This document shows positions 8,923-16,711 of a stretch of DNA of 64,000 bases, piece after piece. The stretch is taken from positions 1,240,001 to 1,304,000 of the forward strand of contig NZ_RAPY01000001.1 in assembly GCF_003610355.1 (NCBI RefSeq), in the 5' to 3' direction. The notes below the pieces were generated by a model, which had not been told where the DNA came from, searched no databases, and worked only from the letters and a program-made list of their open reading frames with translations. The translations under genes were made by a program, and so were the position numbers. The DNA is from Sphingobacterium detergens (lineage in GTDB: Bacteria; Bacteroidota; Bacteroidia; Sphingobacteriales; Sphingobacteriaceae). How positions within the stretch are numbered: the first letter of the stretch is position 1; each line of letters opens with the position of its first letter.

Positions 8923-10227
8923 CTAAAGAGCCTCAGCGTGCTGAGAAACGTCCAGACCAAGTTCTTCATCTGTTTCTTCCACACGTAAAGGAGAAATCAG
9001 ATCCGTTACTTTTAATAGAACCAAAGAGCCTACAAAGGCAAAGAAAGATACGGCGAACAAGGCAATGGTATGCACGAAAAATAACTTCGTTTCACCAAAG
9101 AACAAGCCATTGTCAACAACCACAGGATTGACATTATGGTGGGCAAATACCCCAGTCAACACCATCCCTACCATACCACCTACACCATGACAAGGAAATA
9201 CATCCAAGGTGTCATCAATACTTGTTTTACTTCTCAAATAGACAACCAGATTGCTGATCAATGCAGCGACTAATCCAATGACCATGGCGTGTGGAATACT
9301 GACAAAGCCTGCTGCTGGTGTAATTGCAACCAAACCCACAACAGCACCAATACATGCACCCATCGCCGATGGTTTTTTACCTCGGATAATATCAACAAAT
9401 ATCCATGCCATTGCTGCCATCGCCGAAGCCGTCGTTGTTGTTGCAAATGCATAGGCCGCAATTGTATTGGCACCACCAGCCGAACCGGCATTAAATCCAA
9501 ACCAGCCGAACCACAATAAGGCTGTTCCCAGGATCACATAGCTTATACGGGCTGGATTATGCGTCTGTGATTTACGGCCTTTTAAATAAATGGCTGCCGC
9601 CAACGCTGCCCAACCTGCTGACATGTGCACGACAGTACCGCCGGCAAAATCAAGGACACCAAGTTTCGCCAAAATCCCCTCTGGATGCCAGGTCGCATGC
9701 GCCAAGGGCATATAAATAAAGATGCCGAATAAGATTATAAACAACATATAGGAATTGAATCGGATACGCTCAGCAAACGCCCCAGTAATAAGTGCCGGCG
9801 TAATAATCGCAAATTTCAGTTGGAACATCGCGAATAAAACCAATGGAATAGTTGGTAATGCTCCCCAGGCGATATTTCCTAAGGTCCCCTTCATCATAAA
9901 GAATGTGCGCGGATCACCTATAATCCCACCGATATCATCACCAAAGGCCAAACTAAATCCGACAATGACCCAAAGGATTGTCATCAGACACATACAGATA
10001 AAACTCTGCATCATCGTCGAGATCACATTCTTTTTACTGACCATCCCGCCGTAAAAAAATGCCAGACCGGGTGTCATAATCAACACCAGCGCTGAGGAAG
10101 TCAATAACCAGGCCGTATCACCTGTATCAAACTCCGCTTTGTCCAGTGCAGACAAATCTATAGATGGAAATACAAGTCCCAATACGCCCAAAAGTACCAG
10201 AACTAAAAGTGGAATAATTTTTTTCAT
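8923..10227 (-). CDS. amt: Ammonium transporter AmtB/Mep family
   Basis: The 434-residue protein has an N-terminal hydrophobic leader followed by the 11-helix Amt fold. Hallmarks are the early FYGGMVSKKNV segment, the first pore histidine in GGTVVHMSAGW (about residue 196), and the second in FPCHGVGGMVG (about 346). It conducts ammonium/ammonia across the inner membrane. The C-terminal tail (RVEETDEELGLDVSQHAEAL) keeps the region that contacts PII proteins in relatives, but no glnK/glnB gene is adjacent. Instead a porin-like gene is divergently transcribed 259 bp away, which suggests a joint nitrogen-uptake unit. Confidence 0.96.
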   Translation of the reverse strand: MKKIIPLLVLVLLGVLGLVFPSIDLSALDKAEFDTGDTAWLLTSSALVLIMTPGLAFFYGGMVSKKNVISTMMQSFICMCLMTILWVIVGFSLAFGDDIGGIIGDPRTFFMMKGTLGNIAWGALPTIPLVLFAMFQLKFAIITPALITGAFAERIRFNSYMLFIILFGIFIYMPLAHATWHPEGILAKLGVLDFAGGTVVHMSAGWAALAAAIYLKGRKSQTHNPARISYVILGTALLWFGWFGFNAGSAGGANTIAAYAFATTTTASAMAAMAWIFVDIIRGKKPSAMGACIGAVVGLVAITPAAGFVSIPHAMVIGLVAALISNLVVYLRSKTSIDDTLDVFPCHGVGGMVGMVLTGVFAHHNVNPVVVDNGLFFGETKLFFVHTIALFAVSFFAFVGSLVLLKVTDLISPLRVEETDEELGLDVSQHAEAL

Positions 10228-10486
10228 TTGTTTAAACTGATTAGTCTTTATTAATACATCAATAAATTGTTATTTAAAATACAAAAACAAAACAAAAACC
10301 CATTTTTACTTATTGTTTTGACAAATATAAAGTGTTTTTATTGAAAAATTACTATCAAATATTATTTTTTGTAATATTTTTTACATAATTTCACATCAAC
10401 AAAGACAAAAACAGCAAAAACCTATAAAAAATCAGTTAAAAATCAACCAAAAACCCAAAACAAATCAAACTTAAAACCTCTTAGAC
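10228..10486. promoter_or_regulatory. AT-rich divergent region between amt and porin
   Basis: The 259 bp between the two divergent starts are very AT-rich. The last 106 bp before the porin ATG (10381-10486) contain only four G residues and consist of runs of A and C. A similar A/C-rich stretch (10279-10300) lies near the amt start. I cannot name a promoter with confidence. The G-poor leader would give an unstructured 5' mRNA. Confidence 0.45.
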
Positions 10487-11539
10487 ATGAAAAAAATCTT
10501 AACATTCATTATTTTTTCAATAATTTTCATCAAAACATCAAAATCACAAGAAGAAAACAAGGAAAAATCAGTAGAAATATCAGGATCAGTAGATACCTAT
10601 TGGAAGTATGACTTCCAAAACAAACCAAACATCAATACTTACTTTACTGAAGACAATAATTCAGTCTCCATTGGTATGGTTGATCTGGCCTTAAAGAAGA
10701 ATTTCAAAAAAGCATCTTTTGTAGGAGAACTATCTTTTGGACCCCGCGGACAATATCGATCTATTGTAAATGGAGACGGCCAACCCGGAGACGATAAAAA
10801 CAGCTTCCACATTCAAAATCTCTATGTAGGCTATAATCTAACGGACAAGCTCAATCTGACCGCCGGATTTATGGGAACATTTGTCGGATTTGAAGTCATC
10901 TCACCTACCTACAATTTTCATTACTCCACCTCTTATTTATTCGGCGCTGGTCCTTTTCAAGATGCCGGACTGAAAGCAACCTATAGTTTCTCCGACAAGT
11001 TTGCACTAATGGTCGGTATATTTAACGATTGGAATGTATACCAAGATCTAAATGGGGTATCGCATGTCGGTTCGCAATTAACTTACAGACCTAACGATAA
11101 AGGCAGCTTCTACCTCAACTTCCTAACAGGCTCCTCCGTTGGTGGTAAATCAAACTACAGTTCAGGCACTCTCGTAGATTTTGTGGGCAATTATGATTTC
11201 ACACCCAAATTCTTTCTTGGCGTAAATGCCACACATTACAAGAGAAGAGCCGAAGGCGGTTACACTGGGATAGCGCTCTATCCAAGAGTTCATCTCTCCG
11301 AGCATTTTGGAATAGGATTACGTGAGGAGTTCTTCCAAACGCACAAAGAGGAAAGCAATGGCATCCCAAGTTCAAATATGCTAGCAACTACCTTGACAGC
11401 AGAATACAACTACCACGGCTTCAAATTCATTCCCGAAATTAGATTTGACAAAAGCAATACCGAAAAATTCATTAAGAATGACCTATCCCCAACAAAATCG
11501 GCCGGACAATTTTTGTTAGCATGTGTATATAGCTTCTAA
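10487..11539 (+). CDS. Outer-membrane beta-barrel porin-like protein
   Basis: The 350-residue protein begins with a signal peptide (to about residue 20, KTSKSQ). It is otherwise made of alternating beta-strand patterns with many glycines and aromatic residues, ending in FLLACVYSF, with the C-terminal Phe typical of outer-membrane barrels. It resembles the Bacteroidota 'porin' or BBP2-type barrels often found beside ammonium transporters. A role in passive entry of ammonium or another nitrogen source across the outer membrane is inferred only from the divergent amt neighbour. The first 35 codons are very AT-rich compared with the rest. Confidence 0.82.
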   Translation: MKKILTFIIFSIIFIKTSKSQEENKEKSVEISGSVDTYWKYDFQNKPNINTYFTEDNNSVSIGMVDLALKKNFKKASFVGELSFGPRGQYRSIVNGDGQPGDDKNSFHIQNLYVGYNLTDKLNLTAGFMGTFVGFEVISPTYNFHYSTSYLFGAGPFQDAGLKATYSFSDKFALMVGIFNDWNVYQDLNGVSHVGSQLTYRPNDKGSFYLNFLTGSSVGGKSNYSSGTLVDFVGNYDFTPKFFLGVNATHYKRRAEGGYTGIALYPRVHLSEHFGIGLREEFFQTHKEESNGIPSSNMLATTLTAEYNYHGFKFIPEIRFDKSNTEKFIKNDLSPTKSAGQFLLACVYSF

Positions 11540-11645
11540 ATGAAGTATTATCCACACTCTTCTTTACCTATAAATGCTTGCAAGAATGATTTCATATCCT
11601 CACGAAATCAATTAGATATCCATTAAATACAATCTCTGCAAATAG

Positions 11646-11674
11646 AAAAAGCGGATCTTTTGGATCCGCTTTTT
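11646..11674. terminator. Bidirectional terminator
   Basis: AGCGGATC (11650-11657) pairs with GATCCGCT (11663-11670), flanked by A5 and T5 runs, so it can serve the porin gene and the convergent OmpA-like gene. Confidence 0.88.
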
Positions 11675-11682
11675 ATCTCTCC

Positions 11683-11740
11683 TATCATATCTAGAATCTC
11701 AAGTCTCGTATCTCAAGTCTAGCATATCACATCTCAAATC
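11683..11740. repeat. Short degenerate repeats (ATCTCAAGTCT)
   Basis: ATCTCAAGTCT occurs at 11696-11706 and again at 11710-11720, with a decayed third copy at 11731-11739 and related ATATCTAGA/CATATCA segments around them. The block ends a few bases before the stop codon of the DUF937-OmpA gene. It shares the core CTCAAGTC (reverse complement GACTTGAG) with the decamer repeats at 24891-24935. Confidence 0.65.
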
Positions 11741-11745
11741 CCCTA

Positions 11746-13149
11746 CTACCTTACACTAACCGCAACATGTCGGTCTAAAATCCGGTCCGTCTCTGGTGCA
11801 TCTGCCGGGTATTTTGCAAATTGCGAGCCATAGCCTTCCGCTCCGGTCACCTGCTTAGACAGCCCCGCCTTGTCCAGGTAATCCTTCACCGCATTTGCCC
11901 GTTCCAGTGATAATTTTTTATTATACTCTTCATTTCCGGTTTTATCTGTATATCCACCAATTTTCACATTAGCAGCAGGGAAAGCTTTGAGAATCTCGGC
12001 CAGATTACTGAGCTGAGCCTGGCTTTCAGGTAATACTTTCGCAGTACCCGTTTCAAAATTCAGGTTATCAAAATCAAACCAAGTATTTTTCAATGAATCT
12101 TCTCCCAAAGACTTATAGTCGGATTTTAAAAATTGCACCAACCGATCTTCTATACCACTTTTAAATGCCCCCAGCTTCCCGCCATTCGGCAACATCACAT
12201 CCAAATGCTCACGATCGACCGGACTAGCTGCACCATTTCCCATTGTATTTCCTGAGTCCACCGGCCCCTGATTGACACTGGTATCTGTAACAGCACCATT
12301 TTTATTGCCACTACAGCCTTTTCCAAACAAAAACCAGAGCAAAGCAATAACGATCAAAGCAATCAAAATTTTCCACCAGCCTCCGCCCGAGGAGCCCGTT
12401 GATGCCGCGGCCGCTCTGGCTCCATCTGCTCTAGGCAATGCCAACGGCTCCTTATGTGCCTCCAACTCAGTAGCTGGATTAATGATTGTTGCTCCGGGAC
12501 GGTTTTCAATATGTTCTACCGGTTCTTCTACAGGAGTATCCGGTATGACTTCTTCAGGCACGATCTCCTCAGATTTTACTTCCTCAGGTGCAGAAAAATG
12601 GCCACCATCAAATAATTTCCCAAAAGCGCCCAAACCCAACCCCGCCGGAATAGCGGCAGCAAAGGCTGTTTTATTATCCTGTAAAGTTTGATTTATGGTA
12701 TTCGCATCCCACTGTTGACCTTTATTGGTCAAAGTGGAAAATATAGCTGGCAGGGACAAGCCCATCAATTTTTGTACCGACTCAGCGCTGAATCCCAGAT
12801 AACCTGCCACTGTACCCAATACGGTCTCTAGACCACCACCAAATATTGAAGTCAGTATATTGCTACCTCCGGATTCTCCCGACTGCCCCTCAGCATCGCC
12901 ACGAGCTTCCTGTCCGCCAAGAAGTTGATTCACATCAAAATTCGAAAAACGCTGTTTCGCCTGCTCCAGAATTGTAGAAATCCCACCCCCGCCTTCCGTC
13001 TGCTGACTCAATCCCAAAAACAAAGAGGGAACAACAACATTTAAGCCCTGTTTTACCTGTTCATTATCCTGGTTTAAACTTTGCCCGATCCGAGTAAGAA
13101 CCTCATCATCAAAAAAGTCTTTCGCTGATTTTAAAAGCTGATTTTCCAT
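11746..13149 (-). CDS. DUF937 - transmembrane - OmpA-like fusion protein
   Basis: The 467-residue protein has three parts. Residues 1-180 are a DUF937 domain (LLKSAKDFFDDEVLTRIGQ, GLSLPAIFSTLTNKG). An acidic and proline-rich linker leads to one transmembrane helix near 259-277 (WWKILIALIVIALLWFLFG). The C-terminal part from about 355 is an OmpA-like peptidoglycan-binding domain with the motif ANVKIGGYTDKTGNEEYNKKLS and RANAV. There is no cleavable signal peptide, so DUF937 should lie in the cytoplasm and the OmpA domain in the periplasm bound to the cell wall. The domain combination is known in Bacteroidota; its job is not. Confidence 0.88.
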   Translation of the reverse strand: MENQLLKSAKDFFDDEVLTRIGQSLNQDNEQVKQGLNVVVPSLFLGLSQQTEGGGGISTILEQAKQRFSNFDVNQLLGGQEARGDAEGQSGESGGSNILTSIFGGGLETVLGTVAGYLGFSAESVQKLMGLSLPAIFSTLTNKGQQWDANTINQTLQDNKTAFAAAIPAGLGLGAFGKLFDGGHFSAPEEVKSEEIVPEEVIPDTPVEEPVEHIENRPGATIINPATELEAHKEPLALPRADGARAAAASTGSSGGGWWKILIALIVIALLWFLFGKGCSGNKNGAVTDTSVNQGPVDSGNTMGNGAASPVDREHLDVMLPNGGKLGAFKSGIEDRLVQFLKSDYKSLGEDSLKNTWFDFDNLNFETGTAKVLPESQAQLSNLAEILKAFPAANVKIGGYTDKTGNEEYNKKLSLERANAVKDYLDKAGLSKQVTGAEGYGSQFAKYPADAPETDRILDRHVAVSVR

Positions 13150-13227
13150 AATCTTTGTTTATTAATTGTTTATATATAAAACATTAACAAGCAAAGCCTT
13201 AATTTGTTCACATCAAGCTATCCAACA

Positions 13228-13635
13228 TCAAAAATCTCCTGATAGCCACTTTGGAATAACGAACTCTTCGGCTAGATGTGCCAACCGATAATCTTGCCAG
13301 TTGGCCTTATTGATCCATTGCACTTCTTCCAGTTCGGCCTGTGGTGGAAAATCAAATTTCATAGCGAGTTTGATCAAATAAATATACCCTTCTACCAGCG
13401 TATCACGCTCATTCACCGCCTGCGTCACATGCCGACCAATAAACTGCAATGTCGCGGGATCTGCATCAAATTGCAACTCTTCCCGGAGTTCCCGAACCAA
13501 GGCTTCCGAATCGCTTTCTCCCGCAGCAATCTTACCACCGGGCAATTGAAAATATTTTGAGCCCTTTTTCCTAACCATCAATAGTTCCCCTTCAGGGTTC
13601 AGCATCATAGCCGAACAAATTACAATCCTATGCAT
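13228..13635 (-). CDS. NUDIX hydrolase
   Basis: The 135-residue protein is a single NUDIX domain. The box spans residues 34-56: Gly34, Glu40, then REL-REEL (Arg48-Leu54), with all metal-binding glutamates present. The usual glycine near the end of the box is Gln55. Such enzymes hydrolyse nucleoside diphosphate derivatives in the cytoplasm, often oxidised nucleotides. The MutT-like N-terminus fits that but does not prove substrate. It is a lone gene downstream of no obvious partner. Confidence 0.92.
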   Translation of the reverse strand: MHRIVICSAMMLNPEGELLMVRKKGSKYFQLPGGKIAAGESDSEALVRELREELQFDADPATLQFIGRHVTQAVNERDTLVEGYIYLIKLAMKFDFPPQAELEEVQWINKANWQDYRLAHLAEEFVIPKWLSGDF

Positions 13636-13738
13636 ACTTTTTACTTGAAATTACAAAACTAACTTTTTGTCAAGCATTTAAAAAATGTGTTTTATTCTTA
13701 TATTTAAAGAACAAAACAATAATTTACATAATCCATAT

Positions 13739-14758
13739 ATGCATAAAGGATTAACATGTCTCGTATTTAGCCTATTATTTCTATCGTTGGGCTGCCAGCA
13801 GCAAAAGAAGAATACAGCAGAAAAAGAGCAACCAATTAGACATCAAGACACTGTCACTGCCAAAAAACAGGAAGTAAAACCTAAAGTAGTGACAGCAGCA
13901 GATATTATGATCAAAAAAGATCTGCTTTACAAAAAATACACACTTGAAGATACCTATCCCTATAAGGATACCACGCGTAGCTTTCAATGGGACAAAATAA
14001 AGGAACGTCTAGCTTATGTCGAAAATTTTCAGCAGACACCTTCATTGTACGCTGTCCTTCAAAACTATCAAAATGAAAAAGGTGAAGCTCCTACGATCAA
14101 AGATTTCAAACGGGATTCTTACAAACGTGTGTCAGACAGTTTCAATGTCGAGCGTTATCAGGCAGCACCATTGTATGACCCGACAACAGACAAACCGGTA
14201 CGTTATGGACGTGATGGTTGGCTGGTCCGTGTAAAGGGTTCAGACACTTTGGCGCGGGTACCTATTGCCGGAGTATCATTTGAAGGGGAATATACCGTCC
14301 CTAAGCGCTATCTGCGACTGATAAGCGATAGTGTACAATTTAATATTATTAATGTTGTTGATGTCAAAAACCAAAACATCTGCACATTGGAAAAAGTGGG
14401 TAAAGAGTGGCTTGTGCGTAGCATGAACCCGGTTACCAGTGGCCGACACAAACCGCCGCATGCCCAAGAAACACCCACCGGACTTTTTGTCGTCCAGGAA
14501 CACAAATCAAAAATGTTCTATTTTGAAGATGGCACGCGAACCTATGGCGGATTTGCTCCCTATGCGACCCGGTTTACCGCTGGAGCATATATTCATGGTG
14601 TACCGGTCAATAATCCAAACGGTAGCATCATCGAATACAGTGAAAGTTTGGGCACAACCCCTAAGTCACATATGTGTGTCAGAAATGCGTCATCTCACGC
14701 TCAATTTGTCTATAAACGGTCAAAAGACCTTTCCTCCTTGGTCATTGTTATTGATTAA
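13739..14758 (+). CDS. Lipoprotein with L,D-transpeptidase (YkuD) domain
   Basis: I place the start at the ATG at 13739 because it gives a clean lipoprotein signal (LFLSLGC, Cys19). An upstream in-frame ATG at 13685 would add 18 polar residues. The product has 339 residues. The C-terminal part is a YkuD-type L,D-transpeptidase with IHGVPV followed by the catalytic segment KSHMCVRNA. The Cys and Arg of the active site are kept, but the glycine of the usual SHGC is Met. These enzymes cross-link peptidoglycan (3-3 links) or attach proteins to it. A second L,D-transpeptidase follows 82 bp later. Confidence 0.85.
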   Translation: MHKGLTCLVFSLLFLSLGCQQQKKNTAEKEQPIRHQDTVTAKKQEVKPKVVTAADIMIKKDLLYKKYTLEDTYPYKDTTRSFQWDKIKERLAYVENFQQTPSLYAVLQNYQNEKGEAPTIKDFKRDSYKRVSDSFNVERYQAAPLYDPTTDKPVRYGRDGWLVRVKGSDTLARVPIAGVSFEGEYTVPKRYLRLISDSVQFNIINVVDVKNQNICTLEKVGKEWLVRSMNPVTSGRHKPPHAQETPTGLFVVQEHKSKMFYFEDGTRTYGGFAPYATRFTAGAYIHGVPVNNPNGSIIEYSESLGTTPKSHMCVRNASSHAQFVYKRSKDLSSLVIVID

Positions 14759-14804
14759 CAATATTTAACATTCTGTAAATCAAATATGTATTAACTTTAA
14801 TAAT

Positions 14805-14812
14805 TATTTTTG
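14805..14812 (+). promoter_or_regulatory. Putative -7 promoter box (TATTTTTG)
   Basis: An exact TAnnTTTG match ends 28 bp before the ATG of the second L,D-transpeptidase gene. No -33 box is apparent. It suggests this gene can be transcribed apart from its upstream neighbour. Confidence 0.45.
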
Positions 14813-14840
14813 TAAACATCTACACAGAAAAGGGAGGAGA

Positions 14841-15602
14841 ATGGGAAATACGATTATGTTTCTTTTAATGGCACTTAATACAGCATTGTCATCAAAAGAA
14901 GAATTAAAAACAACAGATCAACAAACCAATACCCATCATATAAATGTAGAACGTCAACGGACAGCCGTTGATTCTTTATATGATGAAATGAATCTAGGCC
15001 CAGTATTAAAATACGAGGCATTTCGACAAGCAATGGAAGGTAGAAAAGAGCTTTCCATCCACAACAAAGATATTATGACAGTCATCGACTTTTCCATGGC
15101 ATCCACGGAAAAAAGACTTGTTGTACTTGATCTGGAACACAAAAAAGTGCTTTTTAACACCTTGGTATCACACGGAAAAAATAGTGGTGAAAATTATGCT
15201 ACAAATTTTTCGAATCAGCAAGAGTCATTAAAAAGCTCATTGGGATTTTTTGTTACCGAAAACACCTATAATGGTGAAAATGGCTACTCCTTGGTACTGG
15301 ATGGCCTTGAAGAAGGTATAAATGACAATGCCAAAGCAAGATATGTGGTGATGCATGGCGCAGATTACTGCAGCACAGGCACCATATCAAGCTTGGGAAG
15401 GTTAGGCAAAAGCTACGGATGCCCTGCGGTTCCCCGGGAATATGCCGGACCGATCATCAACACAATAAAGGATGGAACACTCCTCTTTATCTATGCGGAT
15501 AATCCGGACTACCTTGCCAAAACGCACCTGATCCATCAACCAAATGTGTTGATGGCGCAATTCAATCGAAAACAACGACTTGATATTGCAGATGAAGGTT
15601 AA
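14841..15602 (+). CDS. YkuD_2-type murein L,D-transpeptidase catalytic domain protein
   Basis: The 253-residue protein belongs to the YkuD_2 group common in Bacteroidota. It has an N-terminal hydrophobic leader (TIMFLLMALNTALSS), the VMHGADY histidine motif, and the catalytic RLGKSYGCPAVP segment carrying the nucleophilic Cys. It would work in the periplasm on peptidoglycan peptides. Unusually for this phylum a strong Shine-Dalgarno-like GGGAGGAG lies a few bases before the ATG, which supports the chosen start and suggests high translation. It follows another L,D-transpeptidase gene on the same strand. Confidence 0.9.
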   Translation: MGNTIMFLLMALNTALSSKEELKTTDQQTNTHHINVERQRTAVDSLYDEMNLGPVLKYEAFRQAMEGRKELSIHNKDIMTVIDFSMASTEKRLVVLDLEHKKVLFNTLVSHGKNSGENYATNFSNQQESLKSSLGFFVTENTYNGENGYSLVLDGLEEGINDNAKARYVVMHGADYCSTGTISSLGRLGKSYGCPAVPREYAGPIINTIKDGTLLFIYADNPDYLAKTHLIHQPNVLMAQFNRKQRLDIADEG

Positions 15603-15687
15603 CATAAAGAAAATTTAAAATGTAAAAACGAACCCCGAGAATTGGCTATTTAAAATTAGATTTCAAAGGGCTACGAACAAAATTCAT

Positions 15688-15731
15688 AAAAATGGGATGT
15701 CCAGATTCTTACTGAACATCCCATTTTTTTA
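15688..15731. terminator. Bidirectional terminator
   Basis: A perfect 10-bp stem (AATGGGATGT at 15691-15700 with ACATCCCATT at 15716-15725), preceded by A and followed by T residues, lies between the convergent L,D-transpeptidase and esterase genes. Confidence 0.88.
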
Positions 15732-15789
15732 TATCATTATATTTTTAAGTGACCAAAAGGCCACACGTAAAATAGCTATACCGTAGAGC

Positions 15790-16488
15790 CTAGGATTTAT
15801 GCTTTTTCTTAAATTTTAACATCCAGTCATAGATCGCATCATCGTGGAATAAGCGCTCCACACTACCATGTGTCCCTCCTTTTATCACATTTAGGCTCAC
15901 ATCAGCTTCAGGGTCCGCCTTTTTTATGGCTTTCATAATTTTTCTTGATTCTGAAATGGGCACAGCACGATCAGCTGTTCCATGATGTAACCAAATTGGA
16001 ACCTGCGTCAGGTTGGAAGCATATTGGCTCGATCCGCCACCACAAATCGCCACGGCCGCAGCTATCCGCTCTGGATATTTTCCGGCAACATCCATGGTCC
16101 CATAACCACCCATACTCATACCGCAGACGTAAATGCGGTCAGGATCAGCATTGTAATGCGCGATAACATAATCAACGATCTCCATCACTTTATCCGGATC
16201 CCAGCCACCGCGAGATTGGGGAGCAACAATAATTCCGGGCACCTCCTGCCCTTTATTAATCGCATACAATACTCCGTAACGTTTTACCCGATCCAAATTC
16301 GTACCCGACAGACTTCTGCCATGCAAAAACACAAAGACAGGTTGTTTTTCCGAGGCTTCATCATCGGCATCAGCTTCTTTTAATAGGAAAGGATAAGCTG
16401 TTTCCCCTTTGATCGCTTCTATTTCCTGCGCATTTATCTTCATCAAAAACAGAAAGAGAACACACAAAGACAGGTAAATTTTACGCAT
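15790..16488 (-). CDS. Secreted alpha/beta-hydrolase esterase
   Basis: The 232-residue protein has a signal peptide (to about residue 20, FLMKINAQ). The mature part is a compact alpha/beta hydrolase. The oxyanion region is FLHGRSLSG, the nucleophile elbow is CGMSMGGYG, the acidic residue probably lies in HHGTADRAVP, and the catalytic His in KGGTHGSVERLF. The pattern is that of prolyl-oligopeptidase-like or phospholipase/polyhydroxybutyrate-depolymerase-like esterases of the envelope. Substrate is not predictable. It is divergent from sbcD, with the 46-bp palindrome in between. Confidence 0.85.
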   Translation of the reverse strand: MRKIYLSLCVLFLFLMKINAQEIEAIKGETAYPFLLKEADADDEASEKQPVFVFLHGRSLSGTNLDRVKRYGVLYAINKGQEVPGIIVAPQSRGGWDPDKVMEIVDYVIAHYNADPDRIYVCGMSMGGYGTMDVAGKYPERIAAAVAICGGGSSQYASNLTQVPIWLHHGTADRAVPISESRKIMKAIKKADPEADVSLNVIKGGTHGSVERLFHDDAIYDWMLKFKKKHKS

Positions 16489-16625
16489 AAATTTATTTTA
16501 TCTACGATTACTTAGCTTAATTTTGGAGGACTAAAAATACAATTAAACTATTTTTACCTGCCGCATTTAACAACTTTTAACATTTTCAATACGTCAAACT
16601 ATGCTCTTCAAACCTGTGTTCCTAC

Positions 16626-16671
16626 AAATTTGGTCTGATATGCAATTATAATTGCATATCAGACCAAATTT
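16626..16671. repeat. Perfect 46-bp palindrome upstream of sbcDC
   Basis: The left arm 16626-16648 and right arm 16649-16671 are exact reverse complements with no spacer; the centre reads ATTATAAT. It ends 40 bp before the sbcD ATG and 4 bp before a promoter-like box. It lies between divergent genes, so it is not a terminator for either. A spacer-free palindrome of this size can extrude as a cruciform and is the type of structure SbcCD cleaves. Confidence 0.95.
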
Positions 16672-16674
16672 ATC

Positions 16675-16682
16675 TTAGTTTG
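16675..16682 (+). promoter_or_regulatory. Putative sbcD -7 promoter box (TTAGTTTG)
   Basis: TTAGTTTG matches TAnnTTTG at seven of eight positions, 29 bp before the sbcD ATG. The region where the -33 element should lie falls inside the right arm of the 46-bp palindrome. Confidence 0.35.
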
Positions 16683-16711
16683 TACTATTACGTAAAAAAT
16701 AAGGGCTCATC

